From the NCBI GenBank assembly GCA_045863055.1, contig BTUW01000021.1, forward strand, positions 1 through 64,000: a stretch of 64,000 bases of DNA, read 5' to 3'. This DNA comes from UTCHB3 sp008363265 (GTDB taxonomy: Bacteria > Bacteroidota > Ignavibacteria > Ignavibacteriales > Ignavibacteriaceae). A model generated the notes under the pieces. The model worked only from the letters and a program-made list of their open reading frames with translations. It searched no databases and was not told the DNA's origin. Positions 7,637 to 16,844 of the stretch are shown here, piece after piece. Position numbers and translations under genes: made by a program. Every line of letters begins with the position of its first letter. The stretch's first letter is position 1.

Positions 7637-8899
7637 TTGATAGATATTCAGGTAAAGAAGACGGAAAGGGCGATCCTGGTTGGTGTCCGCATAGGGCAGA
7701 CACCGCGGGAGACAGCTCAGGAACATATAGACGAGCTTGAGGAGCTGCTGGCTACCGCGGGTGGTGAGGCGGTTATCAAGATAATGCAAGACAGGCAGCG
7801 CCTCGATGTGGCATACTATGTCGGGAAAGGCAAGGCCTATGAGATACTTGAACTGATCGAACCGAATGAGATAGACCTCATAATTTTCGATGACGATCTC
7901 TCCACCGTTCAGGTGAGGAACCTGAGCAATCTCTTCAATAAGAAGGTAGTGGACAGGTCAGGCCTTATTCTCGATATTTTTGCTTCCCGTGCCCGTACCA
8001 AGGAAGCGAAAACGCAGGTTGAACTTGCGCAGCTTAAGTACATGCTACCCCGTCTGACCCGCGCCTGGACCCACCTTTCGAAGCAGTATGGTGGTATCGG
8101 TACAAAAGGTCCGGGTGAAACACAGATCGAGACCGACCGTCGAATAATCCGTGACCGAATAGCCATGCTCACAGCCAAACTGAAAGAGATCGAAGCCAAC
8201 CGCGAGATCCAGGTGAAGAACCGGAAGGAGATGGTGAAGATATCGCTTGTTGGCTATACCAACGCGGGGAAATCAACCATTTTCAATCTTCTCACAGAAT
8301 CTGATGTTTTTGCCGAGGATAAACTCTTCGCCACGCTTGATTCCACCACCCGGGTGTTTCAGGTTGACAAGACCCACACCGCCCTTCTGAGCGATACCGT
8401 CGGTTTCATCAGGAAACTGCCCGCGCACCTTGTCGCGTCGTTCAAGAGCACGCTTAACGAGGTTAGGGATGCCGATATTCTGCTGCACATCATTGATATA
8501 ACACATCCGTTCTACGAAGATCATATCAGTGTTGTAAATCAGACACTCAAAGACCTCCATTTCGAAGACAAGGTCCTGATTCATGTCTTCAATAAAGTGG
8601 ATGTTCTTGAGGATAAAGACCGCATAGAGCTCGTAAACCGGAGATATGAAAATGTGGTGATCGTATCTGCCAAGCGCGGCTTTAGGATCGAAGAGTTAAA
8701 AAGCATGGTGCGGGAGATAATCGAATCAAAGTTTGGTGATGAGACTCTTGAGTTAACCTATGCCCAGTCGGGGCTTGTCTCAGCCATCCACGACCTCGCC
8801 AAGGTTAACGATCTGAAATATGAAGACGAGAAGATCGTTATAAAATTCCGGGCGGATAAGGTCAATTCTGAGAAGATCAAAAGGTTGGTTGGGGTTTAA
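7637..8899 (+). CDS. hflX: GTPase HflX
   Basis: 420 residues. HflX is a ribosome-associated GTPase that splits stalled or heat-damaged 70S ribosomes. The N-terminal HflX domain (about 1-190) shows the glycine-rich QYGGIGTKGPGETQIETDRR segment. The G domain shows G1 GYTNAGKST (about 205), G3 DTVGF and G4 NKVD. The C-terminal 50 residues form the small terminal domain. The start is TTG at 7637 after AGAAAGC; no ATG is available near it. It lies 13 bp after the T9SS gene and is followed by a rho-independent terminator. Confidence 0.95.
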   Translation: MIDIQVKKTERAILVGVRIGQTPRETAQEHIDELEELLATAGGEAVIKIMQDRQRLDVAYYVGKGKAYEILELIEPNEIDLIIFDDDLSTVQVRNLSNLFNKKVVDRSGLILDIFASRARTKEAKTQVELAQLKYMLPRLTRAWTHLSKQYGGIGTKGPGETQIETDRRIIRDRIAMLTAKLKEIEANREIQVKNRKEMVKISLVGYTNAGKSTIFNLLTESDVFAEDKLFATLDSTTRVFQVDKTHTALLSDTVGFIRKLPAHLVASFKSTLNEVRDADILLHIIDITHPFYEDHISVVNQTLKDLHFEDKVLIHVFNKVDVLEDKDRIELVNRRYENVVIVSAKRGFRIEELKSMVREIIESKFGDETLELTYAQSGLVSAIHDLAKVNDLKYEDEKIVIKFRADKVNSEKIKRLVGV

Positions 8900-8922
8900 A
8901 AACTCAGTTCAACCACAAAATT

Positions 8923-8959
8923 AAAAAAGGCCGCTTCCATTCGGGGCGGCCTTTTTTTA
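8923..8959 (+). terminator. Rho-independent terminator after hflX
   Basis: A-tract, GGCCGC stem (8929-8934), 11-base loop, GCGGCC (8946-8951), then seven T. The stem-loop resembles the one at 45825-45866: both read CCCCGAAT on the minus strand. Confidence 0.9.
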
Positions 8960-9104
8960 CTTTAAATGACAAATTTTACAGTTGTGATCATTTTAGCAAG
9001 GAATCATGCTCTTCTGTTAACCCTTTTGTTAACCGTTCCTGTTTATGTTCATATCATGAATGGGGGATTTTATGCAAATCCACAAAAGTAAAGGATCAAC
9101 ACAC

Positions 9105-9572
9105 ATGAGATATTTTGCATTATTTCTCATATAAATACTTTTTTTCTCGGGATGCTCCCGTAAAAACCAAAATGAAGCTACAAGTGAAGAACTTAGTCAA
9201 GAACTCAACAAAGAACTGCTTGGTACATATATCGGGCATCAGTCCAGTTTTGCCGTCAAAGACAAAAATGGCAATGATATGATTCTTAGAGGCAACAGAG
9301 TCTTGGTACCGGCGAGCGATTATAAGTTCGAATTAGGGGAGAAAAATAAGGTTACAATGTATAACATAAACGAAGAAATGTTAAGTCCGGATGTGTATAC
9401 AGGTACTTATAGTATTGTGAGTGAGGATAATAACAAAGTTGTTGTTTTCTGTCGGGTCTCGTTTGACAAATATACTAATCCTGAGTACACAATAGTCATA
9501 GATAAAGCTACCAAGTCGGCAGTGATTAACAATCCGCGCCAACCGGAAATACAATTGAAAGAATTAAAATAA
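9105..9572 (+). pseudogene. Lipoprotein gene with a stop codon in its signal peptide
   Basis: From ATG 9105 the frame encodes a short hydrophobic segment, a TAA at 9132-9134 (codon 10), then continues as a hydrophobic run ending in the lipobox FFSGC and an open frame to 9572. Reading through the TAA gives about 154 codons of a typical small lipoprotein: a polar linker rich in Glu, Asn and Ser followed by a beta-rich domain of unknown family. A restart at Met 9279 would produce a 97-residue protein without an export signal. The nonsense codon and decayed neighbours suggest a recent pseudogene. No family recognised. Confidence 0.65.
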
Positions 9573-9576
9573 GCTG

Positions 9577-9684
9577 TTATGATGATTGGAGTAAACTTGT
9601 ATACTCCTCCAGCAACTCATCAAACTCAAAAGGGAATTCTTCTTCGAACACCTCGTAGTATCTTACTCAGAAGAGGCGATATGA
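9577..9684 (-). pseudogene. C-terminal remnant of a SARP/BTAD-type regulator
   Basis: Read on the minus strand, the last 35 or so codons give YRLF, a TGA, then RYYEVFEEEFPFEFDELLEE and a short tail. This closely matches the C-terminus of the intact protein at 12095-14101 (CRRYQEVYNEEFPFELEELLEE), with TGA at the Cys position. Everything upstream of the last helices is missing: the sequence breaks near 9685, where an oppositely oriented gene remnant begins. Confidence 0.7.
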
Positions 9685-10014
9685 ATTCTCAGCACATTCT
9701 TCCCAAAAGCCCCTTGGAGTGTCGGGTTGGCGATGGAAAGAAATCCGGTTATGTATGGTTTGGCGGAAAATGTCTTAGTTGCACTGTCCTCGAACAAGGG
9801 AGGCACGTGGGAAGGAGTTCACGATGGTTTACGCAGAGGGAGAAGAATATTTGTCAGGGTTCCTCTGCCGGGTGAAACAATCGCTAATAATGAATTCTAC
9901 TTAAAAGGGGCTGTGCCCATCGATATGGACGGAAATGTCACAAACCTTCCCGAGGAAACTCATCCACTCAAAAAGCAACTTCCCGATTTAGAGACCCCCT
10001 CACTTTTTGATTAA
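9685..10014 (+). pseudogene. 3' remnant of a DprA/SLOG-like DNA-processing protein
   Basis: An in-frame TGA at 9682 precedes an open frame reading FFPKAPWSVGLAMERN and VMYGLAENVLVALSSNKGGT, then a W-E-G-V...LRRG...IFVRV segment. This is the order seen in the second half of SLOG-fold DprA-like proteins (PEAP-S-x-G-x-A-x-x-R-N, then YALAD-LVV and GGTWAG). The N-terminal half, including the nucleotide-binding GSR loop, is absent. A product from TTG 9727 or ATG 9733 is possible but would lack most of the Rossmann fold, so it is called a remnant. It abuts the SARP remnant, marking a rearrangement junction. Confidence 0.6.
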
Positions 10015-10020
10015 GACAGT

Positions 10021-10051
10021 AAGCTGCCGCTGTGAAATTAGGCAGCTTTTT
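10021..10051 (+). terminator. Rho-independent terminator
   Basis: AAGCTGCC (10021-10028) pairs with GGCAGCTT (10041-10048) around a 12-base loop, followed by T-rich sequence. Confidence 0.8.
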
Positions 10052-10203
10052 GTTTAAAAGAAATTTTTTGTGAACCATTAAAAAATATTCAGCCATTCCC
10101 GGAAATATTAATCGTTTCGGTAACCGGTTGGAGTTAATTTTCGTCAAAGGTTTGTTTATCGTTTCAAAATATTCCGGTTGGAAAGAATTCGAGGTATGCA
10201 ATC

Positions 10204-11064
10204 ATGCTCAATTTGAAATTTGTCTATTTAATCAGCTTCTGTTTGCTATCAGCCATTAGTGTTTTTCCTCAGGATTTCCTTTTTACCGGATGGTTTCTGA
10301 GAGGTGGCAGTTCGGTTGGTGGTGCTGACTACTTTTGTATAGTACGAGAAAAATTGCAACCCTACCACATTAGCGCTATCAAGATAAATGGGATATCGAA
10401 AGAATATCACATTGAGGGAAAAGATACGGTATTTTATATCGAATATTCACAACAAGGCTTAATGACAAAAGTTGGCAGGTCATCTCTGGAATCGGATTTT
10501 GACTGGTCAGAGGACTATAAATATGATGAAAAAAACAGATTGATATCCATAAGTGATTTCCTCACTATCATCAGGGATGAGAGCGGGAAAATTTCAGGAG
10601 GGAGTGAGGATGGGAATACCTTCACATATTATTATAAAAACGGATCGCTGTTTGAAGTGAAGGGCTTGTTAAACGACAAAAAAGACTTTCTCAGATACTT
10701 AAGTAGCCAAACAGGGTCCCATTACAATGATGAATTAATATTCAGGAAAAAAGGTTATGGTTTTTTGATGAAGGAGGGTACAGACGGGCAATTTAGTATT
10801 TTAGATGTTACCACCGATTTACATGGACGAACCATTCATTATTTTTTTTGGGAAGCAGGGACTTACAGCAATTTTGACAAATATGGGAGATTAAAAAATA
10901 TTCGAAGCAGCGGGGAAGGCGTTGAGGATAAAACCACGATCACTTATAAGGGTAACCTTATGACAAAAATTCAATCGTCAACATACTACTTTGGTCAGGC
11001 AGGCCCCCAGAATAGCAACACCAGGATAATAAAATATGAGTATGCCCACAAAGTTAAAAAATGA
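10204..11064 (+). CDS. Secreted hypothetical protein
   Basis: 286 residues with a clear signal peptide (about 1-22, ending SVFPQ), so periplasmic or exported. The mature part is rich in Tyr, Asp, Gly and Asn with short repeated strands such as KYDEKNRLISIS, FDKYGRLKNI and YKGNLMTKIQ. These resemble the strand-turn units of RHS/YD-like or DUF4595-type beta repeats, but no catalytic site or named family is recognisable. It is AT-richer than the housekeeping genes around it and lies in the decayed accessory patch, suggesting acquired DNA. Start chosen at ATG 10204 for the signal peptide. Confidence 0.6.
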   Translation: MLNLKFVYLISFCLLSAISVFPQDFLFTGWFLRGGSSVGGADYFCIVREKLQPYHISAIKINGISKEYHIEGKDTVFYIEYSQQGLMTKVGRSSLESDFDWSEDYKYDEKNRLISISDFLTIIRDESGKISGGSEDGNTFTYYYKNGSLFEVKGLLNDKKDFLRYLSSQTGSHYNDELIFRKKGYGFLMKEGTDGQFSILDVTTDLHGRTIHYFFWEAGTYSNFDKYGRLKNIRSSGEGVEDKTTITYKGNLMTKIQSSTYYFGQAGPQNSNTRIIKYEYAHKVKK

Positions 11065-11164
11065 TAATTGTTCAAAGCTTGACGATGTCCTACTGATCTG
11101 CTCTTTAAACGTATACTCGAGATGATTATCAAAATTTTGTTTTTCGTATTACCATGAGGTTCAA

Positions 11165-11605
11165 ATGAAATATTTCTTCTCCTTTATCCTTTTCTTGTCA
11201 GTTGCCGTATTTACGCAGGAACTCACATACTATGATTTAACACATTTGTATTCAATAAGAACGAACCTTAAAAAATGTAATTCATATCTTGAGAAAAAAC
11301 GATTCACTTTTTTGGAAACCTACAGTGACAGGCGTATGCAAAGATATGAGTATAAAGGTAAAAATGCCTCCCCAGGTGATGCTTATTTCTACTTCGGTGA
11401 TAATTCAGTCCAACTCTCATCCATGAAGGTAAATACTTTCAAGTATTTCGAAAGAATTATTAAAAATTCCGGATACAAAATCCTTAATTATGATTGGACC
11501 TCTGAAGGGAGACCGAAAGTTACATACATCAAGGGGAAACGTCTTTTTATTTTGACCAATAGTATTGAGCCATTATATTTTCACATTCTTTATTACCAAC
11601 AATAG
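11165..11605 (+). CDS. Small secreted hypothetical protein
   Basis: 146 residues with an N-terminal signal peptide (about 1-18, ending FTQEL). The mature part alternates aromatic and basic residues and contains a YYDLTHLYSIRTNLKKC helix-like segment and a C-terminal ILYYQQ. No family recognised. Like the gene upstream it is AT-rich, single and not tightly linked; a GAGGT ribosome-binding sequence precedes the ATG. Confidence 0.55.
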   Translation: MKYFFSFILFLSVAVFTQELTYYDLTHLYSIRTNLKKCNSYLEKKRFTFLETYSDRRMQRYEYKGKNASPGDAYFYFGDNSVQLSSMKVNTFKYFERIIKNSGYKILNYDWTSEGRPKVTYIKGKRLFILTNSIEPLYFHILYYQQ

Positions 11606-11683
11606 CACAAATGATTTCAGGTCATTATTTATTTCACATTAAAAAAAATGTATTTCTTGAAATAATCATCGTAAAGGATAAAA

Positions 11684-12082
11684 ATGAGTTGTCTCGGAAA
11701 CATTATCTGGTTTTGTTTTGGCGGTTTTTTCATGGGGTTGGGTTGGTATTTCAGCGGAGTGCTGATGTATATCTCGATCATAGGGATACCATTTGGAAAG
11801 GCATGTTTTACGATCGGTCAGCTGGCTTTTTGGCCTTTCGGGAAGGAAGTTGTTGACCGTAAAACTCTCACAGGCCATGATGACATTGGCACAGGTTGTC
11901 TTGGTACCACGGGCAATATAATTTGGATGTGCACTTTCGGTTGGGTTCTGGCGCTAGGTCATCTAATGTCAGCATTGTTTACGGCTATCACAATAATTGG
12001 AATACCGTTTGCTATTCAGCATATCAAACTGGCCGGAGTTTCATTCTGGCCCATCGGTAAGGAAGTTATTGCGAAGAGATAA
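11684..12082 (+). CDS. yccF: YccF domain membrane protein
   Basis: 132 residues with two copies of the YccF unit (PF03733): a hydrophobic helix with NIIW followed by IIGIPF and a W-P-x-G-K segment. First copy about 4-60 (IIGIPFGKACF, FWPFGKEVV), second about 75-132 (IIGIPFAIQHI, FWPIGKEVI). Inner-membrane protein with about four transmembrane segments and no established function. A GGATAAAA sequence precedes ATG 11684. It converges with the SARP-like gene, whose stop lies 12 bp downstream. Confidence 0.9.
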   Translation: MSCLGNIIWFCFGGFFMGLGWYFSGVLMYISIIGIPFGKACFTIGQLAFWPFGKEVVDRKTLTGHDDIGTGCLGTTGNIIWMCTFGWVLALGHLMSALFTAITIIGIPFAIQHIKLAGVSFWPIGKEVIAKR

Positions 12083-12094
12083 CCGCTTGAGTGC

Positions 12095-14101
12095 TCACTC
12101 CTCCAACAACTCCTCAAGTTCAAACGGGAACTCTTCATTGTAAACTTCTTGATATCGCCGGCAGAAGAGGACGAATTTTTCTTCTGCCTGCGAGGTTTCA
12201 CTGAGAAGAACCAATGACTTTACCATCATTTTAAGGGTTGTTTCGTGCAGCGGGTCGTGCATGAAGGCGATCTCCGCGATCTTTACTGTGGTTTTGTGAT
12301 CGCCTCTCTTGAAGAGAATCCCCATGTACTTCTCAAGGATGCCGATCACTTTGTACCGGAGTTTACTTCTGGTGGATTCTGCCCATTCGGAGTGCAGGTC
12401 GGCCAGGGCGATCCCCTCGCTAACAATTCCCGCGAAAAGTGAGTAGGCAGTTTCGTCTTCAGATGCCTGTGAGATGTTCAGATAATCGACCAGGGTAAAG
12501 AACTCCTCAATCCTGTTCCCGATATTTTCCGTTCTGTTCAGACTTACCCTGTTTTTCCCGACATCGAGTGTTAGTCCGTCGAACTCTTCAAGCACTTTCC
12601 GCATGTTGGAGAAAGCCACATTCCGGTTGTTCTTAATATTCTCACTTTTAATGTTGTACCAGAAAATGTCCTCAAGTAGCTTGAAGTCCACACCTTCCGA
12701 CCGGTTATTACTCTCTCCGGCACTGTGATAGAGTATCATGGCCGCCAGTTCTCTGAGCTTTGGCGGCAGGTCATCCGCCACATTCCGGCCTTTTTCATTT
12801 ATAAGTTTCAGACCGCCAAAAATGGAGATGTAATTCTTGCGCCCCGGTTCGTCTTTTGAGTCTCCACTTCTGCTTGATTGGTCACTCTTAGTCGCTGAAG
12901 CCCTTCTCTTCCTTAGAAGTTTTCGCGTCGCGTAAACGCCGGATACAATTAATAAAAGGCTTGCGGTAACCACAGCCAAAGTGTATATCTTGTTGTTTCG
13001 CTCACGGACCCGGGTCGGAGAGCTCTCAAGCAGGTCTTCGTGTGCATCTCCACTCAGCACTGGCAGCCGGAGGGTATAAATCCTGATCAGAACCCCATTG
13101 TTCGCTGGATACTTGAAAATGGAATACCTTAGTTGATTGAGGCTGTCATCAAAGAAAAATGACGGGGAGTCCCATCTGTTCGTATCGTTCAAAGCCCATG
13201 ATGGATCACCTGTTTCCGCAGGTGAGAGGATACGATATCTCCGAAGTGTCAGATCATGAACCCTTGTTTCACCAGGAAGTTTTATGATCAACAGTTTTCT
13301 GCTCCTGTCAACTGCCAGTCGGGCAGGCTCATCAGACCGGATAAAGAACGAATCTTTTTCCGCAGGTATAAAATGCCGGTTTATCAGCCACTCATGGTCG
13401 GTCACACGGGCATCCAGATCGCCGATCGCATCAAAGGCGGTATTCCCCTCCATTTCGGTAAATAGCCAGTGGTGTTCAAGTACACCATTCATGGACAATT
13501 TCAGGTCCCTTAGGATCATCGCGGCGCAGTCGTGAGTGGTCCAGTCACCCCCGAAGGCTATGTTGCTTTCCTTTTCCCAGAGGAAGGGTGCTGTTTTGTA
13601 AGTTTTCACCTCACCGTTTATTTCACCGGTGACCTCCCCCTTGGCTTCATCCACGGTATAGATGAGATCGAACCATTTGCCGTCATGGAGTTCATCCCTT
13701 CTGAAAGGGAAGATCACTGATGTCGGCTCGCCATTCATTGTGAGAATGAGAAAAACATTTGAGGAGTCAGGATGATGGTCGAAATTGAGTTTAAGTGAGT
13801 ATTTGGCATTCTCAACTTTGAAGATGTTACCATGCGAAAAATCAGACCAAAAACAGACTCTGAACGAAAGGGAGTAATTACCCTTCAAACTCACGGGTCG
13901 CTTATCAGTGAGCAGAAGTTTGGTCTTTATCTTAAGTTTATGCGCGGGGTTAGTACGGTAAGGGCTTGCCGGTGGAATGTGATTCCCCGAGAAGTACAAA
14001 CCAGACATTGATAGTGGATCGGGAGTTTGCCCATGACTGACCTGCACGGCCAACAACAGCAGGAGAAGAAAGAATTTCAGCGAATAATAAGAATGCTTCA
14101 A
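12095..14101 (-). CDS. Membrane-spanning regulator: LamG-like ectodomain, TM helix, SARP/BTAD output
   Basis: 668 residues. Signal peptide 1-25. Residues about 45-240 look like a concanavalin/LamG-type sandwich (FDHHPDSSNVFLILTMNGE, HDGKWFDLIYTVDE, and an MILRDLKLSMNG strand). One transmembrane helix at about 372-392 is followed by basic residues. The cytoplasmic part opens with ISIFGGLKLINEKG and LPPKLRELAAMILYH, a winged-helix of the SARP/OmpR fold (about 425-525), then a helical BTAD/TPR-like domain to the end. It should act as a one-component membrane regulator of the ToxR/CadC kind, but with a SARP output; targets unknown. TTG start after AGGGAA. Lies 23 bp after its larger paralogue on the same strand, so probably co-transcribed. 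Confidence 0.75.
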   Translation of the reverse strand: MKHSYYSLKFFLLLLLLAVQVSHGQTPDPLSMSGLYFSGNHIPPASPYRTNPAHKLKIKTKLLLTDKRPVSLKGNYSLSFRVCFWSDFSHGNIFKVENAKYSLKLNFDHHPDSSNVFLILTMNGEPTSVIFPFRRDELHDGKWFDLIYTVDEAKGEVTGEINGEVKTYKTAPFLWEKESNIAFGGDWTTHDCAAMILRDLKLSMNGVLEHHWLFTEMEGNTAFDAIGDLDARVTDHEWLINRHFIPAEKDSFFIRSDEPARLAVDRSRKLLIIKLPGETRVHDLTLRRYRILSPAETGDPSWALNDTNRWDSPSFFFDDSLNQLRYSIFKYPANNGVLIRIYTLRLPVLSGDAHEDLLESSPTRVRERNNKIYTLAVVTASLLLIVSGVYATRKLLRKRRASATKSDQSSRSGDSKDEPGRKNYISIFGGLKLINEKGRNVADDLPPKLRELAAMILYHSAGESNNRSEGVDFKLLEDIFWYNIKSENIKNNRNVAFSNMRKVLEEFDGLTLDVGKNRVSLNRTENIGNRIEEFFTLVDYLNISQASEDETAYSLFAGIVSEGIALADLHSEWAESTRSKLRYKVIGILEKYMGILFKRGDHKTTVKIAEIAFMHDPLHETTLKMMVKSLVLLSETSQAEEKFVLFCRRYQEVYNEEFPFELEELLEE

Positions 14102-14124
14102 TCAAGTTCCCTGTAGTTGTGTTC

Positions 14125-16734
14125 TCAACCCTTTAGCAGGTCATTCAAAGTGGTACGGCAGGTCTCACCGAAGATCGCCTCATACTCTTTGCAGTGGGAA
14201 TTGAAAATTTCAAGAGCGATCGAGTGCCTGCCCAGATTGTAGAGCGAGCGGAGCTTTATACCCAAAAGTTCCTCATTCAGTGGTTCATGAATTGAAACCG
14301 CATCAACAATCTCAACGCATTTTTCAAGTTTTCCTTCAGAATATGTCTTTTTCAGATACGGCAGGAGAATCCGTAAAATTTCATTTTCCTCCCGTGATCT
14401 GCAATTCACCACCCATTCTTCCGAAAGCGCGCCCATGAACCTGCCTCTGCTGACAAGTCTGATGAAGTTATTCACCGCCTCCACATCGTTGAGCTTTGTT
14501 TCATCCGCTAAATACCGTTTGAGCAGAAAATAGGTTTCTATTTCGTTAAGATACTTATCACCGATCTGAAATATGACCGAATTGTTTTGAACATTGAGTG
14601 AAATCCCCTCAAACTCCTTGAGAGCTGCCCGGATCTTTGAGAAAGTGGCATTTCGTGTATTCTTAAGGTTTTCCGGTGGGGTATCGTGCCACAGGGCAAT
14701 GTCGAGCCGGTTGATAGCTACCCCCGTCTCTTTGTTTTCCTTGAATGTGTGGTAGGCAATATATGCCAGAACCTCTTTTTGCATTGGGGTCAGGTTCGCG
14801 ATCATGTCAAGCCCCGAGTGGTCAAATATCTTGAACCCGCCAAAACATGTAACAAGATCGTGTTCTTGTTTTTTCTCCGCACGGGGTATTGCCAATTCAG
14901 GTTTCCCCTCTTTGAGGGGCCCTTCCTCCCTTTTCCGTTTTCTGTATCTTCTGAGCCAGATCGAAGCAAATGGCAGAAGCAGAAGCGCGGCGAGCGGAAT
15001 ACTCCATTGCGACCAGAATGATGATCTGTTCATTCTGACGACATTTGGTGAGGTGGAGTAGAGCTGCTTATACTCAATGTCAGATAAAAGAGGGGTTTTG
15101 ATCGATACCACTCTGACTGTGACTGTCGAGTCATACTCGAACACCCAAACCGAGAACAAGCGGCTTGTCTCATGATCTATCACCAGTTCGCCATCGGCCG
15201 GATAGAATCCCCCTGTCTTCAGAGTATCACCGACCACAGTAAGAATAGTGTCGCTGAAGTTGAGTCTCCCCATCCACTTGGCCCTGCCTTCATCCCAGCC
15301 ATAAGGCCTCAAAGCAACATAAATAGTATTCTGATCCTGATCAGCCCACACAGCAGAAAAATTAGCATGGTAGTCCTCTTTTCTGCCCCAGTCATACATT
15401 TTCGTGAAGGAGAGTGAATCGAGGTTGAACCTGTAGAAATCCCAAAGATTGGTAAATCCATCTGCCTGTTTACCGGATCTGTTACCCACTCCGCCGAGAA
15501 TGTAGTAAACATCCCGCTCTTTGGATGGTAATACCGCAAAACCATGCCTGGGGGCAATGAAGTCTCCTGTGGTTTTTAATTCGCTCCATTTCTGGGTTGT
15601 GGGGTTAAACCTGATCAAATCATTTCTCGTTTTATACCAGCCGTATCCGCCAAATATGTTAACCGACCCCGTCCTGGTATCAACAAACACCCTTCCGCCA
15701 TAGTGATGACCCTCCTTCGTATCAACCGTTAATTTCCCGGTGCCTTTTCCATTCTTGAAATCATAAGTAACTGCCTCATTATCGGGCCAGTAGGAAGAAT
15801 AACCCACGACAAGATCCTGATTCGGGTATGCATACATTCCATACCGTGTGCGGTCGGGCTCCGGATACTTTGTTAATGTCGTGCTGCCGTCTTTGAATGA
15901 GTAATACCCGATTCCTTCGTTCGTTAAGACTCCGAACCGGTTATTATATGGATCGTTGAAAATTCCCTGATAAACTGACTTTTTAAATACCATTGAGTCA
16001 TGCACGGTCCAGAAGTAGTGCCTGTTAATGTTCCAGATGTGGTTTTTCGCGAGTGCATCGCGATCGCCTGTTTCATCGTAGGCAATGTCGCCGTCCATCT
16101 CCCTGAATGAGTATTTATGCTCAAGCTCGTCTCCAACAAATATTTGCAGGTCGCTGATCACCATTGGAGCACTCCTGACATCACCCGGGGAAGATCCCAA
16201 ATATATTTCCGACCCATCACCCGTCTCAAACGGAGCGGTGGACAAAGTTTTAGTACTGTCGTTAAGATCAAACAACACTTCACCGGCAGATTCATTCACA
16301 TCAATCCTGAGGGTGTGTTCCTTACTCTCGAACACTTCTCCTTTGGGAAGCGTAAACTCAAGTCCGGTGGGGCGATCATTCACTATTGTTCTGAATACAA
16401 CAAAGTCAGATCCGGGGGAGCCGGTAAATACTATTTTTAGATTGTATTTGGGATTGGATATCCTTAGGATCGCTCCGGTTCCGGAGCTGAATCCAAATGA
16501 AGCTTTTAGCCGGACGGAGTAGACCCGGTTCAGGTCGATCAGGCCATCATGCGTTATATGCAGTAAAGAGCAACTTGCTGAGTCGAGTCCCCGCTCAGGG
16601 TCATGGTCCCCGTGCGGTAGCCTCTGACTCCCGTAAAGGACGATCCCACCGGATACAGCTGGGCCTTTCTGTTGCGAGACAGAGCCGGCGATCGAAAAGA
16701 TAATGAGAAAAAGTAATAAGTAATATTTTACCAG
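14125..16734 (-). CDS. Membrane-spanning regulator: LamG-like and kelch-like ectodomain, TM helix, SARP/BTAD output
   Basis: The frame is open well beyond the GTG at 16383: it runs back to an in-frame TGA near 16755 and contains a good signal peptide just after a CTG at 16734, which is preceded by AGGGAG at 7-nt spacing. From this CTG the protein is 869 residues. Order: signal peptide (about 1-22), LamG-like sandwich (about 30-235), kelch-like propeller strands (about 255-545; VNIFGGYGWYKTRNDL, YYILGGVGNRSGK), TM helix (about 576-594), SARP-type winged helix (from about 628; CFGGFKIFDHSG) and BTAD helices. Homologous to 12095-14101 over the N-terminal sandwich and the whole cytoplasmic part. 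Ligand and targets unknown. Confidence 0.7.
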   Translation of the reverse strand: MVKYYLLLFLIIFSIAGSVSQQKGPAVSGGIVLYGSQRLPHGDHDPERGLDSASCSLLHITHDGLIDLNRVYSVRLKASFGFSSGTGAILRISNPKYNLKIVFTGSPGSDFVVFRTIVNDRPTGLEFTLPKGEVFESKEHTLRIDVNESAGEVLFDLNDSTKTLSTAPFETGDGSEIYLGSSPGDVRSAPMVISDLQIFVGDELEHKYSFREMDGDIAYDETGDRDALAKNHIWNINRHYFWTVHDSMVFKKSVYQGIFNDPYNNRFGVLTNEGIGYYSFKDGSTTLTKYPEPDRTRYGMYAYPNQDLVVGYSSYWPDNEAVTYDFKNGKGTGKLTVDTKEGHHYGGRVFVDTRTGSVNIFGGYGWYKTRNDLIRFNPTTQKWSELKTTGDFIAPRHGFAVLPSKERDVYYILGGVGNRSGKQADGFTNLWDFYRFNLDSLSFTKMYDWGRKEDYHANFSAVWADQDQNTIYVALRPYGWDEGRAKWMGRLNFSDTILTVVGDTLKTGGFYPADGELVIDHETSRLFSVWVFEYDSTVTVRVVSIKTPLLSDIEYKQLYSTSPNVVRMNRSSFWSQWSIPLAALLLLPFASIWLRRYRKRKREEGPLKEGKPELAIPRAEKKQEHDLVTCFGGFKIFDHSGLDMIANLTPMQKEVLAYIAYHTFKENKETGVAINRLDIALWHDTPPENLKNTRNATFSKIRAALKEFEGISLNVQNNSVIFQIGDKYLNEIETYFLLKRYLADETKLNDVEAVNNFIRLVSRGRFMGALSEEWVVNCRSREENEILRILLPYLKKTYSEGKLEKCVEIVDAVSIHEPLNEELLGIKLRSLYNLGRHSIALEIFNSHCKEYEAIFGETCRTTLNDLLKG

Positions 16735-16794
16735 AAAGTGACTCCCTACAGGTCAGAACTCAGAATTGGCAATTGTCTGTACTGAAATATATAT

Positions 16795-16825
16795 AAAAAA
16801 AGCCGCCTTTCAAAGACGGCTTTTT
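16795..16825. terminator. Rho-independent terminator
   Basis: AAAAAAAGCCG and CGGCTTTTT arms (16795-16805 and 16817-16825) around a short loop. On the minus strand it would end transcription of the M14 peptidase gene, and the reverse orientation also ends in T-tract. Confidence 0.8.
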
Positions 16826-16844
16826 ATGCAGAAAAATTAAGTTT

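Noticed and set aside
11611..11856. 81-residue open frame overlapping yccF
   Set aside because: It is out of frame with the clear YccF protein and has no family features.
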